From Bowdeniella nasicola (GTDB lineage: Bacteria > Actinomycetota > Actinomycetes > Actinomycetales > Actinomycetaceae): DNA of 64,000 nt. Each line of letters starts with the position of its first letter. Position 1 is the first letter of the stretch. The notes beneath the pieces were generated by a model. That model did not search any database, was not told the DNA's origin, and saw only the letters and a list, made by a program, of their open reading frames with translations. The stretch is taken from positions 124,001-188,000 of the forward strand of contig NZ_FNQV01000003.1 in assembly GCF_900107735.1 (NCBI RefSeq), written 5' to 3'. Position numbers and translations under genes: made by a program. Below, in pieces: positions 47,142 through 56,146 of the stretch.

Positions 47142-47152
47142 GCTTCAACTCT

Positions 47153-47464
47153 ATGACACGCTTCGCCTCTCGCATCTTCCGCAACCGCCGCCCACGCCCG
47201 GGCCCGCCCCCGCCCGTCGTCATTTACTCGCGAGCTGGCTGTCATCTCTGCGATGACGCGATTGCGGTGGCTCGGCGCGTCCTTGCCGAGCGCGGCGCGC
47301 AGCCGCACGTCATCGATATCGACGCCGATCCTCACCTGCGTGAGCGCTACCACGAGGCCGTGCCCGTCATCTGCGTGGCGGGCCAGGAAATCGCTCGCTA
47401 CACGCTGAGCGTTCGGCAGCTGACACGCGCATTGGAAGCGGCACCGCCAAACCTGAGAGACTAA
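47153..47464 (+). CDS. Glutaredoxin-like thiol-disulfide protein (DUF836)
   Basis: A 103-residue thioredoxin-fold protein. The N-terminal 27 residues are basic and proline-rich (NRRPRPGPPPP), then VVIYSRAGCHLCDDAI contains the CHLC redox pair, and the cis-Pro region is AVPVICVAG. ATG 47153 is chosen over an upstream in-frame start that overlaps the divergent HAD gene. Four bp separate it from the next gene, so it is probably co-transcribed with the phosphatase and the cytochrome c biogenesis genes. Confidence 0.85.
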   Translation: MTRFASRIFRNRRPRPGPPPPVVIYSRAGCHLCDDAIAVARRVLAERGAQPHVIDIDADPHLRERYHEAVPVICVAGQEIARYTLSVRQLTRALEAAPPNLRD

Positions 47465-47468
47465 CCCC

Positions 47469-48155
47469 ATGACGCGCACGACGATTCACCTCATGCGGCA
47501 CGGCGAGGTGTTCAACCCCGAGGGTATTTTGTACGGCCGGCTGCCGGGCTATCGACTCTCCGAGCTGGGAGAGGCGATGGCCGGTCGCGTCGCCGATGTG
47601 TTGGCCGACGGCGGTCACGATATCGCGCACGTGGGTGCCTCCCCGCTGCAGCGAGCCCAGGAGAGCGCCACGCCGACCGCGAAGCGCTTTGGGCTGAGCC
47701 TCATGACGCACGATGGCCTCATCGAGGCCGGCAACGAATTCGAGGGCTTTGACGTCAACCGCAACCGTGCGATGCTCGCTCATCCGAAGTTCTGGTGGCG
47801 CTACCGCAATCCGATGCGCCCCTCGTGGGGGGAGCCATACGCCGAGCAGGTTGATCGGATGAGCGGCGTCATTCGCAACGTCTTGCACTCCGAGGCTCGC
47901 GGGCATGAAGCACTACTCGTCTCGCATCAGCTACCGATCTGGGTCACGCGGCTCTTCCTCGAGCGGCGGCCGCTCGCGCACGATCCGCGCTCGCGGCAGT
48001 GTTCGCTCGCCTCGCTCACGTCGCTGACCTTCGATGATGATCGCCTCGTCGGGCTCGCCTACTGGGAGCCAGCTGGCGACCTGCTGCTAGCGGCCAGTGA
48101 CATGGTGCCGGGAACCTCGAGCGCCGATCTGGCCGGGACGGATGAGCGCGAGTGA
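47469..48155 (+). CDS. Histidine phosphatase (phosphoglycerate-mutase-like)
   Basis: A 228-residue protein of the RHG superfamily: HLMRHGEVFNPE supplies the catalytic His, GASPLQRAQESA the Arg pocket, and LLVSHQLPIWV the second His. Such a gene regularly opens the ccdA-resB-ccsB operon in Actinobacteria, but its role there is not known. It overlaps the next gene by 4 nt. Confidence 0.88.
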   Translation: MTRTTIHLMRHGEVFNPEGILYGRLPGYRLSELGEAMAGRVADVLADGGHDIAHVGASPLQRAQESATPTAKRFGLSLMTHDGLIEAGNEFEGFDVNRNRAMLAHPKFWWRYRNPMRPSWGEPYAEQVDRMSGVIRNVLHSEARGHEALLVSHQLPIWVTRLFLERRPLAHDPRSRQCSLASLTSLTFDDDRLVGLAYWEPAGDLLLAASDMVPGTSSADLAGTDERE

Positions 48156-48730
48156 CGCCTCGCTTCTCGCGGCTGGCAGCGGCCGCCCTCGCCGTTGCGC
48201 TCCTTGGCGGATGCGCCGAGTCGAACGCGCCCGGAACGGCTACCTCGCCGGGGGCCGGTTATCAGGCCGGCGATGGCTCGTTCACCATCTGGCAGCCTGC
48301 CGAGCGTGGCGAACCGATTGAGATCAGCGGGCAGAGCCTCGACGGCAAGGACATCGATTCGGCCGATTGGGCTGGTGACGTCGCCGTCGTCAACTTTTGG
48401 TACGCGGCGTGCCCGCCGTGCCGGGCCGAAGCTCCGGACCTGAAGGCCCTGTCGCAGGAGTTCACTGCGGTCCATTTCCTCGGGATCAACCCTCGCGATG
48501 ATCAGGCTGCGGCGAGTGCCTTCGAAGATACCTTCGAGGTGCCCTATCCAACGATCCTGGATCCGAGCGCCACCATTGTGGCAAGTATGCAGGGCAAGGT
48601 CCCGCTGCAGGCGATGCCCACGACCGTCGTCATCGATAAATCGGGGCGGGTCTCGGGGCGAATCCTTGGCCGGATCGACCCGGAGATCCTCAAGGGACTC
48701 ATCGAGGATGCGCTGGCGGAGTCCTCCTGA
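48152..48730 (+). CDS. resA: TlpA/ResA-like thiol-disulfide lipoprotein
   Basis: A 192-residue lipoprotein that reduces the haem-binding Cys pair of apocytochrome c outside the membrane. The signal ends in the lipobox LLGGC (Cys21), and the thioredoxin fold carries WYAACPPCRAE and the cis-Pro in AMPTTVVID. GTG 48152 overlaps the previous gene, and the stop overlaps ccdA by 1 nt. It works with CcdA, ResB and CcsB in System II cytochrome c maturation. Confidence 0.93.
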   Translation: MTPRFSRLAAAALAVALLGGCAESNAPGTATSPGAGYQAGDGSFTIWQPAERGEPIEISGQSLDGKDIDSADWAGDVAVVNFWYAACPPCRAEAPDLKALSQEFTAVHFLGINPRDDQAAASAFEDTFEVPYPTILDPSATIVASMQGKVPLQAMPTTVVIDKSGRVSGRILGRIDPEILKGLIEDALAESS

Positions 48731-49500
48731 TGGATCTCGTTGAGTTCTTTCGCACGACCGTCTTGACCGGCTCGATGATCGCCGCGATTCCCGTGGCGCT
48801 CATCGCCGGGCTCATTTCATTTGCCTCCCCGTGCGTCTTGCCGCTGCTGCCCGGCTACGTCGGTTACGTCTCCGGAATGACCGGCGCTGCCGCGGACCGC
48901 TCGGGTGTTCGAGCGAAGGCCCCGACGCGCAAAGTGGCAGGCGGGCTCGCGCTGTTTGTTGCCGGCTTTACCACTGTCTTTGTGGGCCTTGGCATTGCCT
49001 TCGCCTCAATCGGTTACGCCCTTGCCCCCTACGTCTCGATCATTACGCGGGTGTTGGGAGTCCTGGTGATTCTCATGGGGCTGGCGTTTGCTGGGTGGCT
49101 GCCGTTTGCGCAAAGTGAGAAGCGGTTGCGGATCGACATGGCGAGCGGGCAGGTCGGCGCCTTCGTCCTCGGGGTCGTCTTTGGCCTCGGGTGGACACCG
49201 TGCATTGGGCCGACGCTATCGGCGGTGCTCACGCTCGCGCTGGACGGCGCAAATCTGTGGCGTGGGGCGATCCTCGCGTTAGCGTACTGCCTCGGGCTCG
49301 GCATTCCGTTCATTGTGCTCGGAGCATTATTCGCCCGATCGACGAAGGTGCTGTCCGCAATGCGCCGGCACCGAGTGACGCTCATGCGCGTTGGCGGGGT
49401 GCTGCTCATCGTGCTGGGGCTGCTGCTGGTTTCCGGCTTGTGGGATTCAGTAACGGCGTGGCTGCAGGGCATCATCGGCGGCTTCGAGACGGTGGTGTGA
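48730..49500 (+). CDS. ccdA: Cytochrome c biogenesis protein CcdA
   Basis: A 256-residue six-helix membrane protein passing electrons from cytoplasmic thioredoxin to ResA. Conserved cysteines appear in FASPCVLPLLPGYVGY and GWTPCIGPTLS, in homologous helices. ATG 48730 overlaps the resA stop. It is part of the resA-ccdA-resB-ccsB operon. Confidence 0.95.
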   Translation: MDLVEFFRTTVLTGSMIAAIPVALIAGLISFASPCVLPLLPGYVGYVSGMTGAAADRSGVRAKAPTRKVAGGLALFVAGFTTVFVGLGIAFASIGYALAPYVSIITRVLGVLVILMGLAFAGWLPFAQSEKRLRIDMASGQVGAFVLGVVFGLGWTPCIGPTLSAVLTLALDGANLWRGAILALAYCLGLGIPFIVLGALFARSTKVLSAMRRHRVTLMRVGGVLLIVLGLLLVSGLWDSVTAWLQGIIGGFETVV

Positions 49501-49501
49501 C

Positions 49502-51022
49502 GTGAGCGAAGTCGTCTCGTGGTTTCGCTGGAGTTGGCGCCAGCTCACCAGTATGCGGGTCGCGATCTTCTTGCTGCTCGCCCTCGCCCTTGCGGCGATG
49601 CCGGGCTCGCTCGTGCCGCAGCGCGCGCAGAACCCGGAAAAGGTCGCCGAATTCCTCGAAACCTACCCGCGTCTGGGACCGGTTTTGGACACGCTGGGAT
49701 TCTTCAACGTGTACTCCTCGGTCTGGTTCTCGGCGATCTACCTGCTGCTGTTCATCTCCCTGATCGGCTGCATCCTGCCGCGCACCCGGGAGCTGTATCG
49801 CTCGCTCACCTCACCACCGGTCCGGATTCCGTCGCGCCTGTCCCGATTCGAGTCCTACCGGCGCATCGAGGTATCCGAGAGCGACGACGTCATCGCTGGC
49901 CTAGCGAAGCGACTCAAAGGCAGGTATCGAGTCAAGCGGTTCGATGACGGACTGAGCGCCGAGCGCGGACACCTCAAAGAAATTGGAAACCTGCTCTTCC
50001 ACTACGCGCTCGTCGGCATTTTGGTGTCCTTCGCCTGGGGGCAGCTCGCCACGTATCGCGGCCAGGCCATCGTGATCGAAGGGCGCGGGTTTGCTAATGC
50101 GCTCGTCGATTACGACTCCTTTGAGTCCGGCGCCTGGTTCAGCGAATCAGATCTTCGCCCGTTTTCCTTCACCCTCGATGCCTTTGCGTCATCATTTGCG
50201 CCGAGCGGTCGGCCTGAATCCTTCCGCGCCGATGTCACAGTGCGCGAGCCCGATGCTTCAGGGGCGATGGCTGAGCGCCGTGAGGTCATCACTCCGAACC
50301 ACCCGATCGAGGCCGGCGACACGGCGATCACGTTATCGGGCAACGGGTTCGCACCGATCATTCGGGTGACCGATGCGGAAGGCAAGGTGGCCTTCGATGG
50401 GCCCGTCCCCTTCATTCCGCAAGACGCGGCCTACACCTCACGCGGCGTCATCAAGGTGCCCGATGTCTCGAAGGGCCTCGACCAGATTGGGTTCTCGGGC
50501 ATCTTCATGCCGGCAGCCGGCCAGAGCGATGGGACGTGGGCCTCGGCGCACCCCTCGCTCATCCAACCACTCCTCGTGCTCGACGTCTGGCACGGAAATC
50601 TCGGGCTCGATGAGGGGATTCCGCGCAATGCCTACGAGCTGCACACTGATGAGCTCACGCAGGTGAGCGATGACACCGGAACGCCCTACGCCATCCAGCT
50701 CGCGCCGGGGCAGACGGCAGAGATCCCCGGGGGCCTTGGCACGATCGAGTTTCGTGACCTCACGCGCTTTGGTTCCTTTGATGTGCGACACGATCCCTCC
50801 CTCATGTGGCTGCTGATCTCAACGGTGAGCGCTATCGGAGGCCTGTGCATTTCGCTCTTTGTGCCGCGGCGGCGACTGTGGGTGCGAACGAGTACCCTCG
50901 CAGGCACTACAGTGATCGAAGCGGCGGCTCTATCTCGCGGTGATGACGCGGGATTGGATGGGGAACTTGACTGGCTCCTGGCCGAGCTGCCGGCCCCTGA
51001 TCCCAGACATGAGGAAAATTAG
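49502..51022 (+). CDS. resB: Cytochrome c biogenesis protein ResB
   Basis: The haem-handling partner of CcsB in System II. The 506-residue protein has an N-terminal hydrophobic region with two helices (about 20-38 and 78-98), a third near 155-175, a large extracytoplasmic beta-rich domain, and a final helix at about 430-452. The YSSVWFSAIYLLLFISLIGC segment and LRPFSFTLDAF region are family-typical. GTG 49502, 1 nt after the ccdA stop. Confidence 0.93.
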   Translation: MSEVVSWFRWSWRQLTSMRVAIFLLLALALAAMPGSLVPQRAQNPEKVAEFLETYPRLGPVLDTLGFFNVYSSVWFSAIYLLLFISLIGCILPRTRELYRSLTSPPVRIPSRLSRFESYRRIEVSESDDVIAGLAKRLKGRYRVKRFDDGLSAERGHLKEIGNLLFHYALVGILVSFAWGQLATYRGQAIVIEGRGFANALVDYDSFESGAWFSESDLRPFSFTLDAFASSFAPSGRPESFRADVTVREPDASGAMAERREVITPNHPIEAGDTAITLSGNGFAPIIRVTDAEGKVAFDGPVPFIPQDAAYTSRGVIKVPDVSKGLDQIGFSGIFMPAAGQSDGTWASAHPSLIQPLLVLDVWHGNLGLDEGIPRNAYELHTDELTQVSDDTGTPYAIQLAPGQTAEIPGGLGTIEFRDLTRFGSFDVRHDPSLMWLLISTVSAIGGLCISLFVPRRRLWVRTSTLAGTTVIEAAALSRGDDAGLDGELDWLLAELPAPDPRHEEN

Positions 51023-51919
51023 ATGCAGTCCCTCGCCCAGGTATCCACCCTGTTGGTCTACGCCGCGATCGCGGCGTTTGTTGGCGCGATGCTCGCCTTT
51101 GCCGTCGATGTCTCGGGACGTCCCGGCAACCGAGGCGAGGGCGTGCGCAGGCCTGGGGCCGGAATCGGGATGTCGCTGACCTACCTCGGCACCATCTTCC
51201 TTGGGATCGGCGTCGTGACGCGCGGCATCGCCGGCGGCCACATGCCCTGGTCCAACATGTATGAGTTCACGATCTCCTTCACCTTCGTTGCTCTCGTGAT
51301 CTTCCTGATCTTGTCGCGCCGGTGGGATCTGAGAGACGTCGGCGTCTTTGTCGCGCTTCCCGCGGCACTGATCCTAGGGCTCGCGGTCGTCGTGCTCTAC
51401 ACGCGATCCGATGGCATTGCACCGATCCTGGACCACTACTGGTTGATCATCCACGTGCCGCTGGCAATTGGCGGCGTCGGCGTATTCGGCATTGCCGCAT
51501 TCATCGCCGCACTGCAGTTGGGTAAGGACGTGGCGGGGGAGGACCACGGGCTGGCCTCCCGCATTCTTGGCGTTCTGCCACCGGTCAAGACTCTCGAGCA
51601 GCTCGCGCACCGACTTGTCGCCGTCGGATTCGTGCTGTGGACCTTCACGATTGTCGCGGGCGCGATCTGGGCGAACTCGGCCTGGACTCGGCCGTGGGGC
51701 TGGGACGCGAAAGAAGTGATGAGCTTCGTCGTCTGGGTCATCTACGCGGCCTACCTGCATGCCCGCACCACCCGTGGCTGGGATGGGCGCCGGTCGGCGT
51801 ACCTCATCCTCATTGGCTTCGCCGGCGTCATGTTCAACATGTTTGGAATCAACTACTTCTTCGAATCCAAACACTCCTACGCACTCATCGAACCCGCGAT
51901 CACGCAGCTGCTGCTCTAA
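51023..51919 (+). CDS. ccsB: Cytochrome c biogenesis protein CcsB/ResC
   Basis: A 298-residue multi-helix membrane protein that presents haem to apocytochrome c. The tryptophan-rich WWD-type motif appears as TRPWGWDAKEVMSF, with flanking conserved His residues (DHYWLIIHVPL; YLHARTTRGW). ATG 51023 immediately follows the resB stop. It closes the operon, which implies at least one cytochrome c encoded outside the window. Confidence 0.95.
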   Translation: MQSLAQVSTLLVYAAIAAFVGAMLAFAVDVSGRPGNRGEGVRRPGAGIGMSLTYLGTIFLGIGVVTRGIAGGHMPWSNMYEFTISFTFVALVIFLILSRRWDLRDVGVFVALPAALILGLAVVVLYTRSDGIAPILDHYWLIIHVPLAIGGVGVFGIAAFIAALQLGKDVAGEDHGLASRILGVLPPVKTLEQLAHRLVAVGFVLWTFTIVAGAIWANSAWTRPWGWDAKEVMSFVVWVIYAAYLHARTTRGWDGRRSAYLILIGFAGVMFNMFGINYFFESKHSYALIEPAITQLLL

Positions 51920-51961
51920 CCGAACCGAAAGTCAGGGCTGACGAGGCCTTGCGCACGCTAG

Positions 51962-51976
51962 GCTAACAGTGTTAGC
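51962..51976. promoter_or_regulatory. Palindromic operator of the SRPBCC-TetR unit
   Basis: A perfect inverted repeat GCTAAC-AGT-GTTAGC, of the size and TAAC/GTTA style typical of TetR-family operators, ending 7 bp before the ATG of the SRPBCC gene and covering its probable promoter. The TetR gene is the second gene of the unit, so autoregulation is likely. Confidence 0.7.
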
Positions 51977-51983
51977 TGATGAC

Positions 51984-52523
51984 ATGAAAAAGAACCCGCG
52001 GCCGGCATGCGCCGCCATGATTGGCGTCAGCGCCATTGTCGGGGTAATCCTCGTACTGGGCGCCGCTTCCGCCGGGTACACCGGTCTTATCAAGCCGGTC
52101 TCCCCGCGCTCCGAGCTCGTCATCAAGGCACCCGCGGAAAAGGTCTGGGAGGTCCTTGCTGACCTGCCATCGTGGAGCCGGTGGTCACCGAACTTCGCGG
52201 AGATATCGGGTGAGCTTGTCGCCGGTGAAAAGCTGCAGACGCGCATGCGGGCGGGCGGCAATGTCCTCGAGTTCGAACCCGTCGTGCTGCGCGCGGAGCC
52301 AGGGGCCGAGTTGCGCTGGCGGGGAGAATTCATCGTGCCTGGCCTCGTTGATGGAGAGCACTATTTTCTGCTGGAACGCACCACGCAGGGCCACACCCGG
52401 CTGATCCAGGGGGAGGATTTCACGGGAGCCCTAGTCCTTTATGCCGGCGGGGCGCTCGACATCGCAGCAGACATGGGCGCATTCAACGAGGCGTTGGCTG
52501 CAGAAGTGGAGCGCCGGCGCTAG
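51984..52523 (+). CDS. SRPBCC-family protein with N-terminal membrane helix
   Basis: A 179-residue protein: an N-terminal helix at about 12-34 followed by a START/Bet v1-like (polyketide cyclase/dehydrase) domain (RSELVIKAPAEKVWEVLADLPSWSRW). Such domains bind small hydrophobic ligands. ATG 51984 lacks a ribosome site, and a GTG five codons upstream falls inside the operator; leaderless translation is possible. It forms a two-gene unit with the TetR regulator 9 nt downstream. Confidence 0.8.
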   Translation: MKKNPRPACAAMIGVSAIVGVILVLGAASAGYTGLIKPVSPRSELVIKAPAEKVWEVLADLPSWSRWSPNFAEISGELVAGEKLQTRMRAGGNVLEFEPVVLRAEPGAELRWRGEFIVPGLVDGEHYFLLERTTQGHTRLIQGEDFTGALVLYAGGALDIAADMGAFNEALAAEVERRR

Positions 52524-52532
52524 CGTGAAGCC

Positions 52533-53066
52533 ATGATGGCGAGACCCGAGCCCCGATTACTGACCACGCGACAGCGCGAGATCATTGCGGCGGCGCGATC
52601 GATCATGGATGACTCGAGCTGGGATGAGCTCAGCATGCGGGTGCTCGCCGCCCGGCTCGGCATTCGGGCGCCATCGCTGTACAAGCATGTCGCGAGTCGA
52701 GCGGAGCTTGCCGCATGGATCGTGGAGGGCGCACTGTTCGAGATGGGCGATGCGCTGCATGCGGCGATCGCGGGCGACGATCCGGCAGGAGCGCTCCTTG
52801 CGACCTACCGTGAGATGGCCCTGTCAGATCCGGGCAGATACCGACTGGCAACGGGACGTGATTTTCGCCGCGATGACCTCATCGAGGGGCTTGAGGAATG
52901 GTCCGGCGCGCCATTTTGGCTCGTGACTGGCAATCCGGCGACGGCGCAGGCGATGTTTGCCATGGCGCACGGGCTCGTCATCATGGAACTGGATTTCCGG
53001 CTCCCGCCCAGCTCGGATCTGGCCGCGACGTGGCGGGCCGGTGGCCAGGCGCTGGCGCGCGGTTAG
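52533..53066 (+). CDS. TetR-family transcriptional regulator
   Basis: A 177-residue repressor. The N-terminal helix-turn-helix reads LSMRVLAARLGIRAPSLYKHVASRAEL, and the ligand-binding C-terminal part carries the WHG-type TetR_C pattern (AMFAMAHGLVIMEL). It most likely binds the palindrome at 51962-51976 and senses a ligand related to the SRPBCC protein. The stop overlaps the convergent gene by 4 nt. Confidence 0.88.
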   Translation: MMARPEPRLLTTRQREIIAAARSIMDDSSWDELSMRVLAARLGIRAPSLYKHVASRAELAAWIVEGALFEMGDALHAAIAGDDPAGALLATYREMALSDPGRYRLATGRDFRRDDLIEGLEEWSGAPFWLVTGNPATAQAMFAMAHGLVIMELDFRLPPSSDLAATWRAGGQALARG

Positions 53067-53524
53067 CTGGCGGAGGTATCGCTCTCATCGTCCTCGCCGG
53101 CCTCGGCTTGGCGGCGGCGTTCCTCGCGCTGTTTCTTCTTGCGCGCTTCCTCCTCGGCCTCGCGCTGCCGACGCTGGCGTTCGTAATGCGCCTTGCGTGC
53201 CTGCCAGTCGAGATCGGCTAGGAAGGTCTCATCGTCGTCGGGGGCAACGGGCTTAGCCTTGCGCCCAAAAATCCCGCCGCGGGGATTGTTCGACGGGCTT
53301 GTCGGATTCCACGAGCCCTGCCGCCCGCGCTGGTAGGGCGCCGAGCCCGTCATCCGGGACATGAACAGCCAGGCGAGTGGGCCCACGACGGGAACCAAGA
53401 TGAGGATGATCCACAGTCCCTTCGGCAATCCGCGCGGCACGCGGTCCCGCGGGGTCATGACGCAATCAGCTAACGCATAGATCAATAGCGCTGCAATCAC
53501 GATGACAGGGAGCACTCGAACCAT
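53063..53524 (-). CDS. PLDc N-terminal-domain membrane protein
   Basis: A 153-residue protein with two membrane helices (about 3-20 and 35-55) forming the cardiolipin-synthase-type PLDc_N domain (IYALADCVMTPRDRVPRGLPKGLWIILILVPVVGPLAW is spread over 16-52). A highly charged tail (Glu/Arg/Lys-rich coiled coil, about 105-153) follows. No phospholipase active site is present. It is common in Actinobacteria close to menaquinone genes; the function is unknown. Confidence 0.8.
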   Translation of the reverse strand: MVRVLPVIVIAALLIYALADCVMTPRDRVPRGLPKGLWIILILVPVVGPLAWLFMSRMTGSAPYQRGRQGSWNPTSPSNNPRGGIFGRKAKPVAPDDDETFLADLDWQARKAHYERQRRQREAEEEARKKKQREERRRQAEAGEDDESDTSAS

Positions 53525-53603
53525 ATCTCTAGGGTACGTCGGATCAGCAGCGCGGGCGTATCGACTTCGCCACCCGCGTACGGCGCCGGACTACAGTGAG
53601 GGG

Positions 53604-53897
53604 GTGGCCTTTTTGACGTACACCCTCTATCGCATCCTGTTGATCGCCGGCGCCGGCGGCATCCTTGTCCTTGCCGGGTTTAACTGGCGTTCCCCGATCA
53701 CCTGGATCATCGCCGTGCTCATCGGAGCGCTGCTATCGTACGTGCTGCTTGATCGCCCGCGTCGGGCCGCCGTGGCGCAGCTCGCCGAGCACGATCCGCT
53801 GCGGGCGCGACGAACCCGCGAGCAGCGAGCGGATGCGGCCAGTTCCGAAGAGGACCTGCTCCTCGACGATGAGCTAGAGCGCAAAGACGAGCGCTAG
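53604..53897 (+). CDS. DUF4229 membrane protein
   Basis: A 97-residue small membrane protein with two helices (about 7-25 and 29-47) and an acidic/basic tail, matching the actinobacterial DUF4229 family, a usual neighbour of menA. GTG 53604 has GAGGG just upstream. Its last 24 nt overlap the end of menA on the other strand. No function is established. Confidence 0.75.
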   Translation: MAFLTYTLYRILLIAGAGGILVLAGFNWRSPITWIIAVLIGALLSYVLLDRPRRAAVAQLAEHDPLRARRTREQRADAASSEEDLLLDDELERKDER

Positions 53898-54743
53898 CGC
53901 GAAGGCATACAGCAGCTCGAAAAAGCCGGTGTCCCGCAGGACGGCAATGAGTTCCTTGCCGGTAGCGCCTGCGGGCACTGGCTTGATGATGAACCAGGCC
54001 GGCACGATGAGGGCGAGCAGGATAAGCGCGCCCGGATGGGCGATGGCGGTGAGAACAGCGAGGGCAATTGCGCCCATAATCATGGCGACAAACGCGTAGC
54101 GGGCGCGGCGATCACCCAGGCGCACGGCCAGGGTGTGCTTGCCGGTGACGGCGTCGGTGGGGATATCGCGGATGTTGTTTGCCATGAGAATGGCGCACGC
54201 GATGAGCCCGATCCCGCTGGCTCCGGCCCATACGGTCCACGGAACAGTGAGGGCCTGGGTGTAGGTCGTGCCCGCGGTGGCGACGAGGCCGAAGAAGATA
54301 AAGACGAAGACTTCGCCGAGACCCAGGTAGCCGTAAGGCTTCTTCCCGCCGGTGTAAAACCACGCCGCGATGATCGCCGCGACGCCGATCGCAATGAGCC
54401 ACGGCTGGCGCGCGAGAATGACGAGGACGAGCCCGGCGAGCGCCGCGATAGCGAAGCAGGCAAGCGCCGCACGTTGCACGTTCGCCGGCGCCGTCAGGCC
54501 ACCGCCGGTCAGGCGGGGCGGCCCGGATCGGTTGTCGTCGGTGCCGCGGATGCCATCGGAGTAGTCGTTGGCGTAATTGACCCCGACCTGTAAGGCGAGC
54601 GCCACGATCGCGGCGAGCAGTGCGCGCGGCAGGGAGAAGCTGCCGAGCCCGATCGCGGCTCCCGAGCCGAGGATGACCGGAGCCACGGCAGCGGGCAGGG
54701 TACGAAGGCGCGCGCCTTCGATCCAATCGGCGAGCGTCGCCAT
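53874..54743 (-). CDS. menA: 1,4-dihydroxy-2-naphthoate polyprenyltransferase
   Basis: Attaches the polyprenyl tail to dihydroxynaphthoate, forming demethylmenaquinone in the membrane. The 289-residue UbiA-family protein has the first Asp-rich motif NYANDYSDGIRG and the second NNIRDIPTD, with about eight helices. ATG 54743 (MATLADW) is chosen, with AAGGA about 10 nt upstream. It is transcribed after menE on the same strand, 63 nt away. Confidence 0.95.
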   Translation of the reverse strand: MATLADWIEGARLRTLPAAVAPVILGSGAAIGLGSFSLPRALLAAIVALALQVGVNYANDYSDGIRGTDDNRSGPPRLTGGGLTAPANVQRAALACFAIAALAGLVLVILARQPWLIAIGVAAIIAAWFYTGGKKPYGYLGLGEVFVFIFFGLVATAGTTYTQALTVPWTVWAGASGIGLIACAILMANNIRDIPTDAVTGKHTLAVRLGDRRARYAFVAMIMGAIALAVLTAIAHPGALILLALIVPAWFIIKPVPAGATGKELIAVLRDTGFFELLYAFALALVFAL

Positions 54744-54806
54744 AAGGGATCGGTCCTTTCGCAAGGGGAGGGGGAAAGCCTGCCCAAGTCTAACGCCGCG
54801 CAGGCG

Positions 54807-56099
54807 CTAGCGTGGATCGCGGCTTTCACCCTCGCCGCTGGCAAGGCGCGCGGCTGCGAGGCTGGCGATTCGGCGCCGGTCGATTTTGCCGGGGCCGCGC
54901 TCGGGCAGCGCCGGCAGGGTGACAAGGGCGCGCGGGCGCTGCTCGGCGGGCCGGGTTCCAAGCGCTGCCCGAACCTGGTCGAGGGTGGTGCCTGGCGTCG
55001 TCGTGACGAAGGTTAGGCGCTCGCCCCACCGCGGATCCGGCACACCGACGATGATGCCCTCCATACCGGCGTCGGACAGCAGCTGTTCGACGGCCTGCGG
55101 CGAGACGTTTGCGCCGCCGGTGATGATGACGTCATCGGCCCGGCCGATCACGTTAAGGACGCCTCCGGTGAGCTCGCCGAGATCGGAGGTGAGGATCGAA
55201 TGGCCGAGCCGGTGGCGGGGGTTGGTGGGGGTGGCGTCGGTGAGGTAGCCGTCGACGACCATCGCGCCGGCGAGGCGGATGAGGCCGACGCCGTGCGCGT
55301 CGACGTCCGTGAGGCTGACCTGAACGCCCGGCAGGGTGCGGCCATCGTAGACGCAGCCGCCGCCCGTCTCGCTCATGCCGTAGGTGCGCACGATGTTCAG
55401 GCCTGCCTGCGCGGCCGCGCGGGCCGTCGCCGGTGGCAGGGCGGCCCCGCCGACGAGGATCGCATCGAAACGCTCACCGATGCGCCGGGCGAGGGCGGGG
55501 TCGGCCACGACTTCGCGCAGCTGGGTGGGCACGAGGGAGGTGTAGAGCCGGGTGGCGCCGTCGTGACGCTCGGCGGCCGCTGCGAGGGCAGCGGGGTCGA
55601 AGCCGGCGGCAGTATCCACGATGATCGGCTCGGTATCCGCGAGCAGGCTGCGGGTAAGGACCTGCAGGCCCGCGATGTGATGGACCGGCAGCCCGGTCAC
55701 CCACGTCGCCCGGGCCTTCGGCGGCAGGGCGGAGCGCGCCGCGTCGAGGGTGGCCGGGGCGAGGGTGGTGGGAGGCGGCTGGTCTGCAAGCGTGACCAGC
55801 GTCGCGAGCGCCGAGGACAGCACGTTGGTGGGGCTGAGGCCGACGAGGTTACCCTGCCCGGTGGTCGATCCGGAGGTCTGGACGATGATCCGCGCATCGG
55901 CCAGTGGGCGGCGGATACGGCCGAGGGTGCGGCTGATCTCGCTAGGCGTCGCCGCCGGGTCGGATAGGTAGTTGGGCGGGGTGGCGTCCTGCGCCAACGC
56001 GGTGGCAAGAGTGCGCAGCACCCGCGTGATTGCGGCGGCATCGCGGCCGCCCACGACGGGGACGATACCGTTCGGATCGGCTGGGGCGAAGGTGGTCAC
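54807..56099 (-). CDS. menE: o-Succinylbenzoate-CoA ligase
   Basis: Activates o-succinylbenzoate with ATP and CoA. The 430-residue adenylate-forming enzyme has the P-loop TSGSTTGQ, the TYGMSETGGG and DLGE motifs, and a C-terminal KIDRRRI with the catalytic Lys. It is shorter than E. coli MenE, which is common in Actinobacteria. The start is GTG 56099 with a weak ribosome site. Upstream lies a palindrome that overlaps its presumed -10. Confidence 0.93.
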   Translation of the reverse strand: MTTFAPADPNGIVPVVGGRDAAAITRVLRTLATALAQDATPPNYLSDPAATPSEISRTLGRIRRPLADARIIVQTSGSTTGQGNLVGLSPTNVLSSALATLVTLADQPPPTTLAPATLDAARSALPPKARATWVTGLPVHHIAGLQVLTRSLLADTEPIIVDTAAGFDPAALAAAAERHDGATRLYTSLVPTQLREVVADPALARRIGERFDAILVGGAALPPATARAAAQAGLNIVRTYGMSETGGGCVYDGRTLPGVQVSLTDVDAHGVGLIRLAGAMVVDGYLTDATPTNPRHRLGHSILTSDLGELTGGVLNVIGRADDVIITGGANVSPQAVEQLLSDAGMEGIIVGVPDPRWGERLTFVTTTPGTTLDQVRAALGTRPAEQRPRALVTLPALPERGPGKIDRRRIASLAAARLASGEGESRDPR

Positions 56100-56100
56100 C

Positions 56101-56140
56101 CGTTAACGATAACGAGGATGGTGTCATACCTGGGTATGAT
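56101..56140. promoter_or_regulatory. Palindromic divergent promoter region (menE / candidate RNA)
   Basis: TCATACC-TG-GGTATGA (56124-56139) is a perfect inverted repeat. It supplies TATGAT at 56135-56140 on the plus strand and TATGAC at 56127-56122 on the minus strand, so both directions have a -10-like hexamer. CGTTA-ACGA-TAACG (56101-56114) is a second inverted repeat next to the menE start. The -35 sequences are poor, so an activator or repressor site is plausible. Confidence 0.4.
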
Positions 56141-56146
56141 GCCGCG

